From NCBI GenBank assembly GCA_019614645.1, contig JABWDB010000012.1, positions 5,456,001 through 5,520,000 on the forward strand: a stretch of 64,000 nucleotides of DNA, read 5' to 3'. Under the pieces are notes generated by a model. That model was given only the letters and a program-made list of their open reading frames with translations. It was not told where the DNA came from and made no database searches. The position numbers and the translations under genes were made by a program. Each line of letters begins with the position of its first letter. Position 1 is the stretch's first letter. The DNA comes from Stratiolaelaps scimitus (Eukaryota > Arthropoda > Arachnida > Mesostigmata > Laelapidae). Of the stretch, positions 48,125 to 61,878 are shown piece after piece.

Positions 48125-50987
48125 ATAATGCGACCTCCATTCAACAGGCCGAAAATTGCCTGCTTTAGTGTGTCTGGAGTGTGTTCGTGTATTTGCAGTG
48201 GGTACGTCGATACGTCACAGTAACAACAGCCCGACAACGTTTCCGCTGGTCATGTGCTGTTGACACAGCGTATCCACTATTCCGGAAGGTATATTTCATC
48301 TATATATAATGTTATTATATTTTGCATTACTCAGCACTCAAATCTTCGCCAATAACCACAAGTAACACGTCCTCGTTACACCTACATGGAATACACCCTT
48401 GCGGACTTTTGCAACGATGCTTTCCGCGGCATTTTCATTCTGTCTATTACGCACTTTGGGGATCGCACAAATCGTTTACAGGCTCTCACACACCACTGCT
48501 ATAGTAACACATAGGTTTCCCAGCGATCTTCTGACGTCCAGATAGCCCGACAGACGCGTACACACACAACTATAGTATACATACAGGGTCAGACCAACTA
48601 CTTCCTTCATATTCCTCTACCCCCGTTCTATAATAACACCGTCTAGCGTCCCTATACACACACAGAGAGACCAAGAAGCTGCGACCGTCATTTGTGAGTT
48701 CGTTTCTCCGTTGCACAATACAGAAGTGGCATATCAGCAGGTCCGTATCTATTACGATCTTCGTGACGAGAATGGAACCAATCGCGTCCGTTCAATTGGC
48801 CTGGCTACCAGCCCTGACACTAGAAGCATTCGCCAGCTCATCAGGCCATCACTATTACGAACTATTCTACTGTCCTTATAGTCCTCGCTGCTACTGCATG
48901 AGCGAAGTTATTACATCTATATGTGTATATGTGTGTCGCGCGTATGTGTGTGTGTGTACGTGTGTTTGTAAGCATCAGATCTGTTGGTGGTACACCCGGA
49001 TCCCGATAGTCAATCGCCTATCCTAACCAACATCTCTCTGAGCCTGCCCGCTGTCAGTGTTCTTCCATCGAATAAAAAAAGACCCAGGTCTCCTTCGAGA
49101 CTCTATCGGTTATCGCTTAGCCGTATGTCTCTATGTATGTATTTCGTTTCGAAGATTTTTGTTACGACTGCGGTGTCGATCCCTCCACTGTTCTCTCGAT
49201 CAGCATTCATCTCGACGTCCGCGCTGAGATAGCGCATTCACTACTCATAGTCTCACCACTGGCGGTGCAACACCGGCAGCGACAGTTCTCCCCGTTTATA
49301 TCTATTAAATCTATCTCTGCACCTTGGTACAGGTCGCCCCGTAACCGTGTCCCGGTGGCCGCCTGCGCCCGAACGAGACTTCCTATTACAAGTAGCTATA
49401 TCATCGAATATACTAACAGCTATTCGGCTATCGGTGGCGGCTGCGAAGACCGCCACTGGGGCTCGATAGTTATCTGTGGCCGTGCCACAGATCGCTGTAC
49501 TGCACCGCCCCACCTCGCGGTGCTGCCCTGCGCCTGTTCCCGCGGCTGGATCTGCCCGATATCAGAGCCCAACATGCGCCATATGTCATTGCGCGCCAAG
49601 GTGCAGCACTTTTTCTCTCGAAGCTCACTTTTAGCGTAGGCTCTCTCTGCCTCTCTCTCTCTCTCTGTCTCGGGGGTCGAGGCGTCGTCGCAAGCGAAGA
49701 TGATGCCGAGCCTAGTCCACGACAACTCTGGCTGCTGTTGCTTCGGCCGCCGCAGTCGCCGCTACCACAGCTTCGATCATGTCCCATACATGCAGCTAGG
49801 TGGCAGGCTGGCCAACGATTTGATCCATGGAACTCGGCGATCTCCTCTTGTTCATTCCGTTTCTGTGCCTATCTCAATGTCTTTTTCACTTTTAGATCAG
49901 GGAGGAAGAGTAGATGGCCAATGAGAGACAGAGAGAGAGAGAGCGAGCACCGCTTACGAATGTGATTGCTGGTGCCGCTGCTACTGCTGCTAGAGTTGCA
50001 TTGGCTCGCCGCCAATGCTCCGACTCAATGGTCTCGCTCTTGGCCAAAAAAAGGAAGTACAATGTTACTAATCTGCTACTTTCCTTTTGAATTATCGCAG
50101 GTGACCCAGCATGTCGTCATCTTGCTGTCTCTATGCTATTGGCGTTCCTGGGAGAGCCCTACCGTCCATGCGTGCCTGTTACAGCAGCAGCGTCGTCGCG
50201 TCAACCGATAGAGAGAGCTCACACTCGATGGCTACGGGAAACGAACGGGCTATTCGTACGAAACGCCACTCAGTCCGTTCGACGACGCACTCGAACCTCA
50301 CTCGGGATCAGCTCCGTCAGTGCTGACATGGTCATCATCATCACCAGCGGCGGTGGCGGCGGCGGCGGCAGCAGCCGTCGAATTCGGATTCGATGACGAG
50401 GATTAAGGTTTAGGTCCTCGCCTGAGTCCGCCTACTTCTCGTCGAGTCTCGATCTACTTCTCAATCAGCGTTTTCGTCGTACGACGCAACGAGCTATCAT
50501 AGTCCATGTACATGTGTGTGTGTGCGTGTTTGAGGCCAGGCGTGCTGAAAGCTTTGAATGTTCTTTTTACATTTGGCTACCGGGGGGGGGGGGGAGGGGA
50601 CCCGGTACTGAAGTTGCTGCCGCTGGTGCTACTTCTTTGGTTGACTAGTTCGGTGGTCGGTGCCTTCTCTATCTCCTATTTCTGTCTGTGCGGTTCTGTG
50701 GCACGGACGAATGACGTCGATTCGCAGCGGCGGAGGATAGACTGTGACGATTCTTTCGTGTTCACGTTTGTTGTCGACGTCGTGATTCAGAGGTGCACAT
50801 TCAATTTGGCAAATTCATTGTAGTAGATGTCAAACGCCACTGCGAGCTCCATCAACGTATCTGGGTGTCTGTTTGCTGATCGGCGTCGTAAATGAGCTTT
50901 GAACAGATCCGCATCTTGCACTATGCAGCTGACACATATGCAGTTACATATTGAACGCTCCCTGCGTAAACCTCCATTCGTAGACTA
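48125..50987. other. Gene-free stretch
   Basis: Contains (TG)n near 48935-48960, CT/GA tracts near 49.65 and 49.93 kb, and a G13 run. No gene recognised. Confidence 0.5.
50582..50599 (+). repeat. G13 homopolymer plus GGGG
   Basis: Thirteen G, one A, then four G. Confidence 0.9.
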
Positions 50988-51019
<32 letters not shown>

Positions 51020-51033
51020 GTGTGTATATATAT
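50988..51033. repeat. Compound (CA)n(TA)n microsatellite
   Basis: CACACACA runs into a (TA)n tract with one TGTGTG interruption. It precedes the open frames at 51056-51701. Confidence 0.9.
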
Positions 51034-51055
51034 GACCTGGACCACTCATGCGGCC

Positions 51056-51673
51056 CTAAGTCTTAGCTCCAATAGCTCCGCACCCTTTGAAGCCAAAATC
51101 GCTTCCTCTATAGCGTATAGTAGACGAACGTACGCAACAAAAGCAGAAGATCAGTTGAGCAACTTTGTACCACTTTTTGGCTTCGGCGAAGTGCCCGTTC
51201 GTACGACTAGCCCTGCTCAAGCGCACCCTGACAACGCACCCTCGACGCCAGCTACGGACAAAAGCAGAGAGATATATATAATAGAGGGAATGGACGCAAT
51301 GTATAGATTTGGCACGGAAGGCGAGGAGCAACCAACCGTCCCAAGTAAGTACCACTATGAAAGACAGGCCGACAAATGCAGAGGACGCCGAAGCGCTTAC
51401 ACAAGGGCAGGAACATGGGAGCTTAAAATACGAACATCTCTCATGCGAACAAGAGCTTATTCTCAACAAGCGGCGGACTAAAATGATTCTCGGCAGGTCC
51501 GCATGCGTAAGCGAAGACAAACTGAAACGAAGAGGACAGGCCGTGTATTGTACCCTCAGCAAAATCAACAAAGTGAACGATGACAATGTACCGATGGCGA
51601 GTCAATCTGTGACCCCATACTTCGCTGCCGGGACCCGATACGCCGGCAGGCAACGCCGACGGCGAGCAACACA
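51056..51673 (+). CDS. Unidentified open frames, possible exon(s)
   Basis: Two plus-strand frames overlap. One (to 51481) contains EIYIIEGMDAMYRFGTEGEE. The other (51309-51701) contains KDRPTNAEDAEALTQGQEHG and LKYEHLSCEQELILNKRR. The second runs into a good donor, ACACAG/GTGAGG, at 51673/51674. A single-base shift around 51340 would join the two. A 176-residue minus-strand frame covers the same DNA. I recognise no domain. Composition of the second frame looks protein-like, but this is weak evidence. Confidence 0.22.
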
Positions 51674-52158
51674 GGTGAGGGTGGGTCAGCTTGGAGGCTG
51701 AGAGCGGTCGAGCTGAACCTTGTGGACCGGTTCGGTTTAAGTGTTCGGTTCGTGTCGACGTAATCCCACTCGGGTCTGTGACGTGATGATTAAGATTGAC
51801 GAACACCGAGATAAGCCGTCACTGATCGATCTCAGCTATCTGTTCATTTTCAGCCTTCATCGTCCACTCGCGTGTATCTTCATTCTGTAGGGGGTCACTT
51901 AACAGCCGCCTCGTCGTCGTGGTCTCGCAGATCAGCCAGCGGAAGCTCCATGAGATTGGGGTTAACTTGCCGATAGGGGTTCGCGATGTAGAGGTCACTT
52001 TTATATAGGTAATAATATATTGTGTCATAGATTATTCGCTGCAGTTGATATGGCACTTCATGTAAAACGGAATACATTCGTAACCGTTTTGACGTCTAAG
52101 CTTCAAAATCTAATTAGTGCTGATTAATATTCCAGCCGTTAGATATCTAGGTAGATAA

Positions 52159-52225
52159 GGTAAAGGTAAAGGTTTTATTGGTTTATTAAAGGAGCTGCAA
52201 TTTTACAATGCTTAAGATACTGTTG
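52159..52225 (-). mobile_element. Retroelement 3' tail module, inverted copy
   Basis: The reverse complement of this segment contains CTTAAG, CATTGTAAAATTGCAG and AATAAA. It ends in repeated CTTTACC units, appearing on the plus strand as GGTAAAGGTAAAGG at 52159-52172. It is identical over about 43 bases to 36670-36712. Upstream of the CTTAAG the two copies no longer match, which suggests 5' truncation. Confidence 0.65.
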
Positions 52226-53548
52226 CGTTTCTCATTCGAGTCATTAGGCATCATTCCAAGAAAGCGTTCTTCAACAATTGTGAATATTTTAATCGATTTG
52301 CAGAGCCATCGCATTTATCGCCCGCTACAAGGATAGCTCTCATTAAGTCGTAGCAAATCACAGTTGTTTAGCTCGGCGAATTCTCACAATGTCGATTTTT
52401 TGAATGACTAATAATTTGTGTTTGGCAAAGAAACTAACTCGCAGAGATGATTGCCTCACCCAATATAACTCAGGGCGAGACTGCATTTCTTTTAAAAACC
52501 ATGGACCGAAAGCCGATAACCACAATAGCTACGAATCCCCCCCCCTCCGATCGCCGCGCTCGCACATATTCATCAGCGCCTACGACCAATCACATTGAGT
52601 CAGTCGTACAGAAGCACGAGAGCCTCTGGAGAGCTTTTTTTTGTTCAGAGGGAATCAACGCCTCGGAACCACTGAACGATGAGACACATGACAGTCTCCG
52701 ATAGCGCTGTGATATGAACAATATCATCGTGGCCAAGGGGATGCGGCGGCAGCAGCAGCAGCATATCGCCACCACCTCCAGGCGCCAAAGAAGTCAAGAC
52801 TTGTCGCCGTCGGCGCAACAAGCCGAAGCCAGCAGCGTTTGTAGACGATCGCTGTCTGTTCTGCCCGCCGCCTACGCTTCCATCCGCTCAAAGTCACCTA
52901 CGTGCTGTCGACTGTAGGCGGGTCAGCCATCGGCGCTTATCGGAGCGTTATACCTGAATCAAAGCGGGGTGCGGGGTGCGCCGCTAGATGTCATCAAGTC
53001 ATCGACGTACGGCCGGGCCATGTACAGAATCCGACCTGTATTCGACGATCGAGAAGCAAAAAGCCTATAACATACGAAGCATACTGGTGGACGGTATCAG
53101 GGGAGTGTAAAGACGTCAACGGCGGCGGCGGTGGCGGCTCTCGTCAAAATCGACGCTGACAAGAAACCAGGCGACGGCAATAGCGATTCTCTCGATCTCT
53201 CGTTTGCTCCGCGCCTCTCTCTCTCTCTCGGTTCGTCTCAGTCTCCTGGGTGGCGCTACTTGACTATGGTTCCGTTTGCTTGTGGATGTAGTGCATCGTA
53301 CGGATGTAGTGTCGAAACGTCGCTAATATTTATGACACCTAGGCTGACACAAGCCCAGACAACGTCGGGCACATCTGTAGGAGTGCATTTTGTCCGTTGT
53401 GTTCCAGGTACGATTCAGCTATGTCGTCGTATTCACACATACACACAGATACTACTGTCGCGTTGTATCGGACGACAGAGCGTAGACTGTCGAAATCCGC
53501 TGGGTGAGTATAGCTGAACTGTGATACATCAAGCGAGTGATATCGATC

Positions 53549-53571
53549 AGAGAGAGAGAGAGAGAGAGAGA
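53549..53571 (+). repeat. (GA)n microsatellite
   Basis: About 22 bases of alternating GA. Confidence 0.92.
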
Positions 53572-54075
53572 AACAGCAAAGGTATACATTTTTTTACTTG
53601 TTGATATAACCGGTTGTAAAGTCTTAACTCTTCCCGGCTGAGATCTAGTGATTGCTAAAGAACTATAACTCTATAGGGCAGTGCGTTGACGTGAGCTCCA
53701 CGTTAGCTCGTGGGCATACATATACGACAGTTTCTGGGCGACGTCAGCATGGACGACAACGATTACTACCACAACAGGGCTACTACGATCAGTCAGATGC
53801 AACAGAGGCGATCGGAAGTGTTCGAGCAGAACATGGCGTTGTCACTTGTCACTGCGGTGTCGAATAGAAGGAAAAAATGTAAAATCGAGCGTTAGCTGCC
53901 ATATGTGGCAGCGCACACCCCTTGACCATATGGGGCGTGTTCAGTAAGCTGTCTCGAATCAAGTGCTGATAGCACTAATGGCAAAACACGAATCAGGCAA
54001 TGTGGAACATACTCCTGGGGAGGGCGAGGGATCTCCCCGGTATGGGCGACCCCAGAGGGAGGAAATATCATGGAA

Positions 54076-54112
54076 ACAAGCTAAGCATGTTAAAATTGCA
54101 GCATCAATGGGG
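54076..54112 (+). mobile_element. Possible degraded copy of the retroelement tail
   Basis: GCTAAGCATGTTAAAATTGC resembles the GCTTAAGCATTGTAAAATTGC core of the 36.66 and 52.16 kb copies. The AATAAA and the CTTTAC tail are not recognisable, so the assignment is weak. Confidence 0.25.
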
Positions 54113-54435
54113 TCTTGGAGCGGCTCGGCCAAATAGCGAAATTCAGTTGCGATGTCGCTATCGATTTAAAATGACAAGGTATTGGCGTTCTATTCATTAT
54201 CGTTATTAGAACAAAGAACAAGGTGGAGCTGGATTAAACGAAAAAGTCTTTCCGTGAATAGGCTCGAGTAGCAGCTAAATGCTTCTTCGTAAAAGCTAGC
54301 GAACGTTGATTCGAGCCTCGCATTGTGATATATGCAATATAATATAATAAGTTTCGATATACAGACGGAACTGAAGTTTTTTTACAGCGCTTACGGTCTC
54401 TCGATAGGCCACGACGCGGGAACCACCGCACAGTA

Positions 54436-54473
54436 TTATATATATATATATATTATATATATGTATATATATG
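54436..54473. repeat. Interrupted (TA)n microsatellite
   Basis: TA-rich tract with ATTA and ATGTA interruptions. Confidence 0.88.
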
Positions 54474-56190
54474 TGTATCTGCGTCCGAAGCCCAAAAATA
54501 TCGTCGGGTCCACGCTGGGTGTACGGCAGGGTCGGATGCTGTGTTGTTTTATGAGGTTTGCTTAGCTGTTCACACAGTCCGTGTCATCGAACGAGAACAA
54601 CCGACGCTCAGTAATGAACAGAAACATAAGAAGCGTCAACACTTATTTTTCATCTATTATATAATATTATAATAACGTCATATGCCGCATGCTCTTTGGG
54701 AGGGGCCAGGCAGGGTACGGGAAAGAATACGGGGGTTCCTCGTCGATCCGAGTTGGTTATTTATTTATTTTTTTTTTGGTAAAGGACGACATTTTAGTAA
54801 ATGGTTCTGCTTTGTCAGGGTTAACTGGCTGACTGAATTGTCAGTCAAGTCCGCCTCTGAAGAATCTAATGAAGAAACACTTAAATGTTTTTCGTCAAAA
54901 GGTCATAGCTCTCAACATGACTCGAATCCACCCATTCGAGCCACTCACCAAGTTATTATCTAAACATATCCCAATATGAGTGGCGAAATAAAGAATGTAC
55001 AGTCGATTCAAGATGTGCCTTTAAAAAATTGGTGTCTCCACCTGATCGCGACACTTATCACACGCAGATACCTCAATACGCATGACCCAGCCATTCGGGC
55101 TCGGAGGAACCACCAGTCTTGCCAAGCTCCAACGAACGCAATGATGACAACTAATGAATTTCAGTCTTATTTTTCACTATTCGACCATCATTCGACCGCG
55201 AACGCTGTTCTGGTATACTGTCAGGCAGCACCTATCAAACCCAGCACAGTGTTCCCAATCCATGGGCCATTGTGACCCGGTCGTCTTCGTTCGGCACTGC
55301 CCAATCTAAAGTCGATAATTCGATTAAACGCGACAGGAGCAAGATGAGATCTGAAGTAGTGTCCACTATTGACGGTCGATGTCAGCCTCAGCGATTCATA
55401 TCTTCTGACAGATCGTCTGTTTTGACGCGACGCGGAGCGCAGCGCTCGCTAATGCCGTTCATCAGAAGCTTATGCTTCACCCTTTAATATGACTGGAACA
55501 TGGGTCCCTCCGCCCTGTCCAATCTTCTAACCTCAACAGCCAAAACAGCCTTTGGTCCGCTGCCTTAGCTGCGACAGCAGTCAGTTCTACTGCGAATGGT
55601 CCGCTATCACGGTGACGGAATCTCTCCCCACAGATCTTCCATTCAGATCGACAGGCTGTAACAGTGGCAGCCAGGGCAATGACACAAGACAGCCACAAGA
55701 AACCTGCAATAGTAGTATGGACGTACTCGCGGTCCTGCAGTCGCGCGGAAGAGCACAGACCGACCGAGAGATAGAGAGAGAGCGACAGAGGGAGAGAATA
55801 TACACACCATGTTCGATGGATGCCTGCGAGAGTCCGAGAAAGACAAGGCAGATAGTAACGGCAAACGAACCCAGGTTCGCAGGCCCATGATAGCCTTTGG
55901 GCGGCCTGTCGCGACTGCCATTATATCTGCGCCTTGACCCATTCGAAGTGCGCTTCTGCTAGCTGCTAAACACATCGGGCACATCGAAAACACGGACGTG
56001 CACGAAGATCCAACTGAACCCATTCACTGTCGCGCGCTCGAGACATTTGTAGCGGCACTACAGGTCCGAAGATCGCTTGCCGCCTCTCTCTGTCGTCTCA
56101 TCATGGGTCGGGGACCACAATTCGGTGAGCGGCCTGTGTAAGCGGCGTAGGCAGCAGCTCTGAACACGCAGCGGCAAATGGGTTCAGCAA

Positions 56191-56676
56191 GTGAGCATCG
56201 ACAGGCGGAATGGTCGAAAAACTCGTGTGGGGGACTACGCTGAGCCAGCGAATGAAAATCGGGCCGCCCGCTCCGCTCCGAAGACCTACGGACAGATCGG
56301 CCGGCGATCGCCGCCTCGGCGGCTGCTGCTGCTGCTGTTGCGGGCCCTGTCTCGCAGGATCGCGCGACGCTGTGAGATGATTACACAAAATACAACATAT
56401 GGCCAGTGGCCGCCGACGCTAACTTCGGCTGGCGCGTTGGTTTCAATCGGCGGTCTGGCGACCGGGGACGGGGGGGGCACCGCTTTCTCGCAACAAAGTG
56501 ACAGTGGCGACTCGTCGGTGGAGCCCGCCGGCGACCTACAGCATCATCGCGCGTGGATAGGTACAAGCGAACGACAAGATGCAGGTCGTGCGATCGTGGT
56601 TCGCTCGGCCGACCGAGCCCGGTTGGTCGATGCGACGTCGACAGACGAGAGGTTAACCAGGAGAAGATGCAGTTGA
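56191..56676 (+). CDS. Unidentified open frame in GC-rich stretch
   Basis: A 161-residue frame with a Leu run from CTG triplets and a Gly/Ser-rich middle. Several opposite-strand frames overlap it. No domain is recognised. GC-rich DNA has few stops, so chance is likely. Confidence 0.12.
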   Translation: MSIDRRNGRKTRVGDYAEPANENRAARSAPKTYGQIGRRSPPRRLLLLLLRALSRRIARRCEMITQNTTYGQWPPTLTSAGALVSIGGLATGDGGGTAFSQQSDSGDSSVEPAGDLQHHRAWIGTSERQDAGRAIVVRSADRARLVDATSTDERLTRRRCS

Positions 56677-59600
56677 AGATGACGAACCAAGGAGCAACTC
56701 GACCTGTAGAAACCTAGAGTCTGCGCTAGTTCGCCCATTCATTGAAGGCCGCTCTCGTCGAAAGCAAAACGCACGAAGGAGTTGAGTCCCCCTCCCCCCT
56801 CCGGGGGTCAGTCGCGGATTTTGATGTGTGAAACTGATGATGATCGTCCTCTGGCGCTGGATGTCGCCCTTCAACGAGTTAGCACAAGCGAACGCTGCTT
56901 CGGATGAGGGTCAGCGGACATTGCTATTTGCTTCATGAGGCGAACGGGGAATCACAATGAGCCGGCCTCGTTGAATGACCTCCAAGGAACGATCTGCGAT
57001 GGGCAGTGCGGGCAGAACAATACTCGGTATTCTACTGCTAAGGGTTATTCGGGAAAAAGATTAAATACATATGAACAGAAGAGACGATGAAGATCCGTGA
57101 AGATCGTACATATATGCTATGATGGGTAGTAGGGATTATACAAGTAGAAGTTTCTCACAGGCATGTTACTCCCTTTGAACAGGAAAACAAATATGTCCTC
57201 CAATGACATCTCGATTGGAGGACACAGAAAGGCGACAGTGTCGATTATAATCAGCGCACGTAATAACAAGTTTTCACAATATAAAAAATATTGACCGTGA
57301 CGAGCGTTCGTAGCGGTCAAGGACAAAGCTAAACAAAAGTTGTTTAACACAATATTCTTCGCGTTTCATAATTTGTTTTCAATACCTGAGTAAATATGCA
57401 TCGCTCACATACAACGACTCGGCTAGCACGTCGCCTAAGCGCCCAAAAGCCAAATGAGCAGGGCAGTCAAATGTCTCCATACAGATATATGGAGTACAAG
57501 CGACAACTTTATACATCGGTGCCACACTCACAGGAACAACAAGGCCCCTGTGGAAGAAGCTGTCGGTTGGACAACGACAGACTATAGCCTATTTTTTTTT
57601 TGGTAGTACTTGAATACTTGCGAGTGCGCCAACATGCCTAGATGTCGTCTTGTTCTCGACCGGTGTCGGCCGCGGCCGCCAGAGCCACACATGCTTGGCA
57701 CATTCTGCTCAAACTTCAAACACAGCAGTTCCGTGGCCTGTCGCCCAGGCTTTGTTATCGTGACAGGCGACAATGGCCGTCAAGATCCAGTTGGCCGCCG
57801 AGGAGCCGTACGCACCCCGATATCGAGAGCACCCACGAATGCCAGCTGAGCGTAGCAGCGCTGGATAGACGACAGGCTGTTTGGCTCGTTGCATAGGTGT
57901 GCCAGTGGTTCCTCTGTGTGTTGTAATCGTGTTGTACACGACTTCACTGGCGAGCGTCTAGTACCACTTGTCGAGTAAAGTGAGCTGGTGTTCTCTCAAG
58001 CACCTCACATGTATACGTCGATGTATAATATAAACGAGATGTTCTAGAAAGTTAGTTGTCGTAGTGGTTTGTGTTGTAGTGCCTATGTGTAAGAAAGGTG
58101 AGCACGCATAATAATGCAATGAGCAGCAGCAGCAGGACAAACTCGAAGTGAATATACTCAATGCTCGTCGAGCGAATGGCTGGTTTCGGATGGCCAGGGC
58201 AGTTCACGTAGGTCGGGCAACGATGCTGCTGGTGGTGCTATCGAGAGAAGAAAAAAAAGCTGTTCTCGACGGTACTCTATCCTAGATCTGGATGTCGGCG
58301 CGGTGCCTCCAAGACAGTTAAGAAGGCATTGCGTTTGTAAAGGATGTTGACGGTGGCGACGGCGGCGGCGGCCGCGGAAAAAGAACAGTGTCAATAGAAC
58401 CACCATGAGCGATTTGAGTCGTCTGTCCTTCGGGGTGATCCATGACGTCGCAGTGGGTCGGACCTATTGTGCTGGCCTGCGTGCTGGCTGTACACTCAAT
58501 GGCAGGTCAAGTTGAACGATCAAGTGTGTAGGTCCTATGAAAAGAGTTTCAATAAAATACGTGCTTGGTGGAGGGCGAAATACTTCTTATCTATCATAAT
58601 ACCTCTGATGCCTTAAAAAAATTTACAAGATTCTATATTTTCCGGCACAGTTTTACCCTTCGAACTCGACATTTCAGGTTTTTTGAGACCTGTTCAGATT
58701 CGTTAATACGTCAATACGAACAGCCACGACCACATGTCACATCAAGTGTCGTGAATGGGCCCCCTCCCCTTGTCCATCTGTAATATAGTACACACAAGGC
58801 ATCATTTACGAACGCATTATTGTTGTTATCATACCACTGGTTGGTTGGGGACCACGGTCACCAGCCGTACATATGCTCGCGTGCGAGGATTGCCACCCGC
58901 AAGGGTCAAAGTGACCTTGTGGTTCTTCTTCCGCACGGACCCAAATCACTATTTCATTGCTGCCGTCATGCGAGCTTGCTCCAGCCCCGTTGTAGTCTAC
59001 TGTGGCCGCAAGTAGGCGTGCTCTTGGTCGTTCTAGATATCATTAGGAAATCAGCATTTTTTTGCAGAAATTTCCTTGCTCGTATAGTCACTACACTTTG
59101 CACAGATAATCAGATTCATGCTGTATATGTATGCATGGGTGTACGCCGTCATCATGTGTACCCTGCGGAGGGGGCGTACGCGGAGTGTTTATATGACTTT
59201 TGTGTGTGTGTGTGTGAGAGACATGAACAGGACTTTAACCGAGACCTTTTACGATCGAAGCGTGCGCTCTGTATCCACCTCAACCCCCGGCCGAGAGACA
59301 CTACTGGCTCTGGATCGTTCATCGCCGTAGTGGCTGCACAGTTCGAACGAAGGTGACTTCGACGTAGCGCAGCTGAGAAACTATCGCCGATAGAGCTAAC
59401 GCGGATAGTGATATATCGATAGTGACCGGCGACTCTGCGAGCAGCTCCGTTCGCGCTCAGCACATGGAGCTCTGTTGTCTAAGTGAAGGCACTCTCTACC
59501 ATGCCGCGATGGGTGTGTTTTGGCCATTTTGTTACTGTTGTTGTATGGGGACGTGATCTCTCTTTGCATGTGGAAATGAGCGCCTGCTAGGCTACAATAT

Positions 59601-60044
59601 CACCCGTTTGCAGATCTTGTCCCGAGAGCTTGTACCTCGACCCTGACAATCGTTGTTCCTCCCGATACTCAAACCTCTGGACCTCTGATGATGAGGTCAC
59701 CTTATGTCCACGAAGAAGCAAAGGCCGGGTTGGCCGACAGGCGACTTTTCTCTTCACTCTCTACAGTGTGTTCTACAGAACTTGATAATGTCAGTACCCC
59801 CTCATTCTTTTCCTGCCATTCTTCCAGGGGTAAGAGTGGGGTCAGTAAGGGGTCAGTAAGAGTGAACACGAGTCTGATATTATACCTACCTGCACCCCCA
59901 GCATAAAGAGCGAGGGAGAGTAAACGCTATGTATATGTCCGGACACTGCCGGTGGTGTTCTTTTGACCGAACTTGTAGTGGGTGTGTCCAGTCGACACCG
60001 TTCTGCAACGAGTTCCTGTCACCTCCACCATCACTATGCCGCCG

Positions 60045-60058
60045 CCCCCCCCCCCCCC
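60045..60058 (+). repeat. C14 homopolymer
   Basis: Fourteen consecutive C following GCCG. On the opposite strand it is a G run. Confidence 0.9.
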
Positions 60059-60175
60059 GCCTGCACCGTCCCTCAGGCCTCAACGGCCGCTCACCCCACT
60101 AAATGCCGTCTAATGAGAAGCCCACATCATCGTCCGTCGATATGTCTGTCTGCCTGTTGTTTGCATCCGCGACAG

Positions 60176-60208
60176 CTCTCTCTCACTCTCTCTCTCTCTC
60201 TCTCTCTA
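60176..60208 (+). repeat. (CT)n microsatellite
   Basis: CT array with one CA interruption. A sister array lies 140 bases downstream. Confidence 0.92.
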
Positions 60209-60346
60209 TGGTTCGCCTGGTGCCTCAGCCGCGCGGCCGCGGCTCTTGAGCGATGCCCGGTATCTGTATTTGTTTGTTGGCAATTGCCGTTGGCTTCCCA
60301 TATGCTCCCAGCGAGCATTGGCTACTCCATGGGTCACAAGCAGCTT

Positions 60347-60382
60347 TCTTTCTCTCTCTCTGTCTCTCTCTCTCTCTCTCTC
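60347..60382 (+). repeat. (CT)n microsatellite
   Basis: CT array with a single TG interruption, ending in CGCTCGCGCGC. Confidence 0.92.
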
Positions 60383-60872
60383 GCTCGCGCGCTTCTCCTC
60401 TGTGTCAACGTGGGCAGTTGTAACACAAGCAACAGGTGAATGAGGATAACAGCTTGAGAAACATGTGTGTCGTATACGAATCTTGGTCAGTTTATTTTGC
60501 TTGCGTGCTATCCTTGATCTGAGAAATTTGATCGGGGGCGAATCATGTTCCCTTCCACAGCTTGTCATTGCTTCCGCGACACTGTCGTTCGGCCGCTGCT
60601 GTTCCTGCTATGAGCGGCTTGTGGCGGGGTTCCGTACACAGTACCATTCATTATCCATGACCACTTGTGCACACCGAGCACTGACACACGTGAGCAACGT
60701 GGTGTGGCTACGTGGAGATAATACAATCAAAATGAAACGAGACAATGAACGGGCGTAAAATGCCTTAAACAGACATCAAATTTATAAACGAACGCAGGCG
60801 ACAAATCATGATAATGATGAGTCACTTGTTTTCTATGAACACTAATTACACAAATGCTGATACGTGTATGTA

Positions 60873-60900
60873 TATTATTATTATTATTATTATTATTATA
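60873..60900 (+). repeat. (TAT)n trinucleotide repeat
   Basis: Nine TAT/ATT triplets without interruption. Confidence 0.93.
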
Positions 60901-61854
60901 TGAATGCACCTCCATGAGCGAAACAACCCACCGGTTACTGTTGGCCCGTTTTCGACCATTCGGGCCATCGAGAACTGCATCTCCAGACGGTTGCTATAGG
61001 GTTAGCTGTCCACCGAGCGCAGCTTGTCGCGACATACGGCCGCCGTCCATTCGATTAGGTTCATTGAGTTCTCATTTATTTTCTATCTCTCGAAATGCTC
61101 ATAACATCGGCCGCCGATCGCTGTCATGCAACGCACGGAACAGACGAAATATCTAGGAAAGCCAGCCGTGTCGCCAGGCTACCTTCTCACCGGGTCCTGG
61201 GGCCATTTCGAGGTGAGCGAGTTTTCAATTCGTTTCTTTGGCCGCCGAGCATCGTCCGGATTGCGACAGCCCGATCACGTTGTAAATCTCGCCGCGATGA
61301 CAACAGCGCCAACCTGTTGGCGCTGAGCCGCAGTCAGCTCGAACAATTACCTAACTAGCTGTTGTAGCAGCATCTTCTCTTTATGCTTTTCGCGCGGCGG
61401 TTTGCAGCGTAACCGCCTCGTCACCCCACGAACAATGGAAGCGACGCGAAATCGGCAGCGCATCGATACATTTCGCCTTCCTTAAGCAGCGTTGCTGTAT
61501 CGGTTCGTCGAACGAACCTCATTGTCAGGGCCCAGCAACAACAGAGAACAACTCGGAGTTCGAAAGTTCGACGTCAATCTGTGAGCTGGCTTCGTCCGCG
61601 TGTGCGGAGTTCGCTGTCGGACTCTAATTTGGGAATATTTTTTCAGCTTCAATTGTTGACGAACTCGCTCTACCTCGTCGGGGTCTCCGCGCCCTCTTTG
61701 CTCTGTTGTGTTGAGATACAGAAAAATAGCCGACTTATCCAGCCGGCAGCGTATGAAGGCATATTCGCTCACCGATTGATTGCCCACTGAGAGCTAGACG
61801 CAGATGGACGAAGAACCGTCTAAAGGTAACTCTAATATCGTGTACTTCAGAGGG

Positions 61855-61878
61855 ATATATATATATATATATATATAA
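61855..61878. repeat. (TA)n microsatellite followed by poly-T
   Basis: A TA array is followed by a T-rich stretch reaching about 61912. Confidence 0.88.

Larger units (their letters stand above)
52226..60044. other. Gene-free stretch
   Basis: Apart from listed repeats and the anonymous frame at 56.2-56.7 kb, I see nothing that identifies a gene. GC content varies, higher around 55.6-57.0 kb. Confidence 0.45.
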
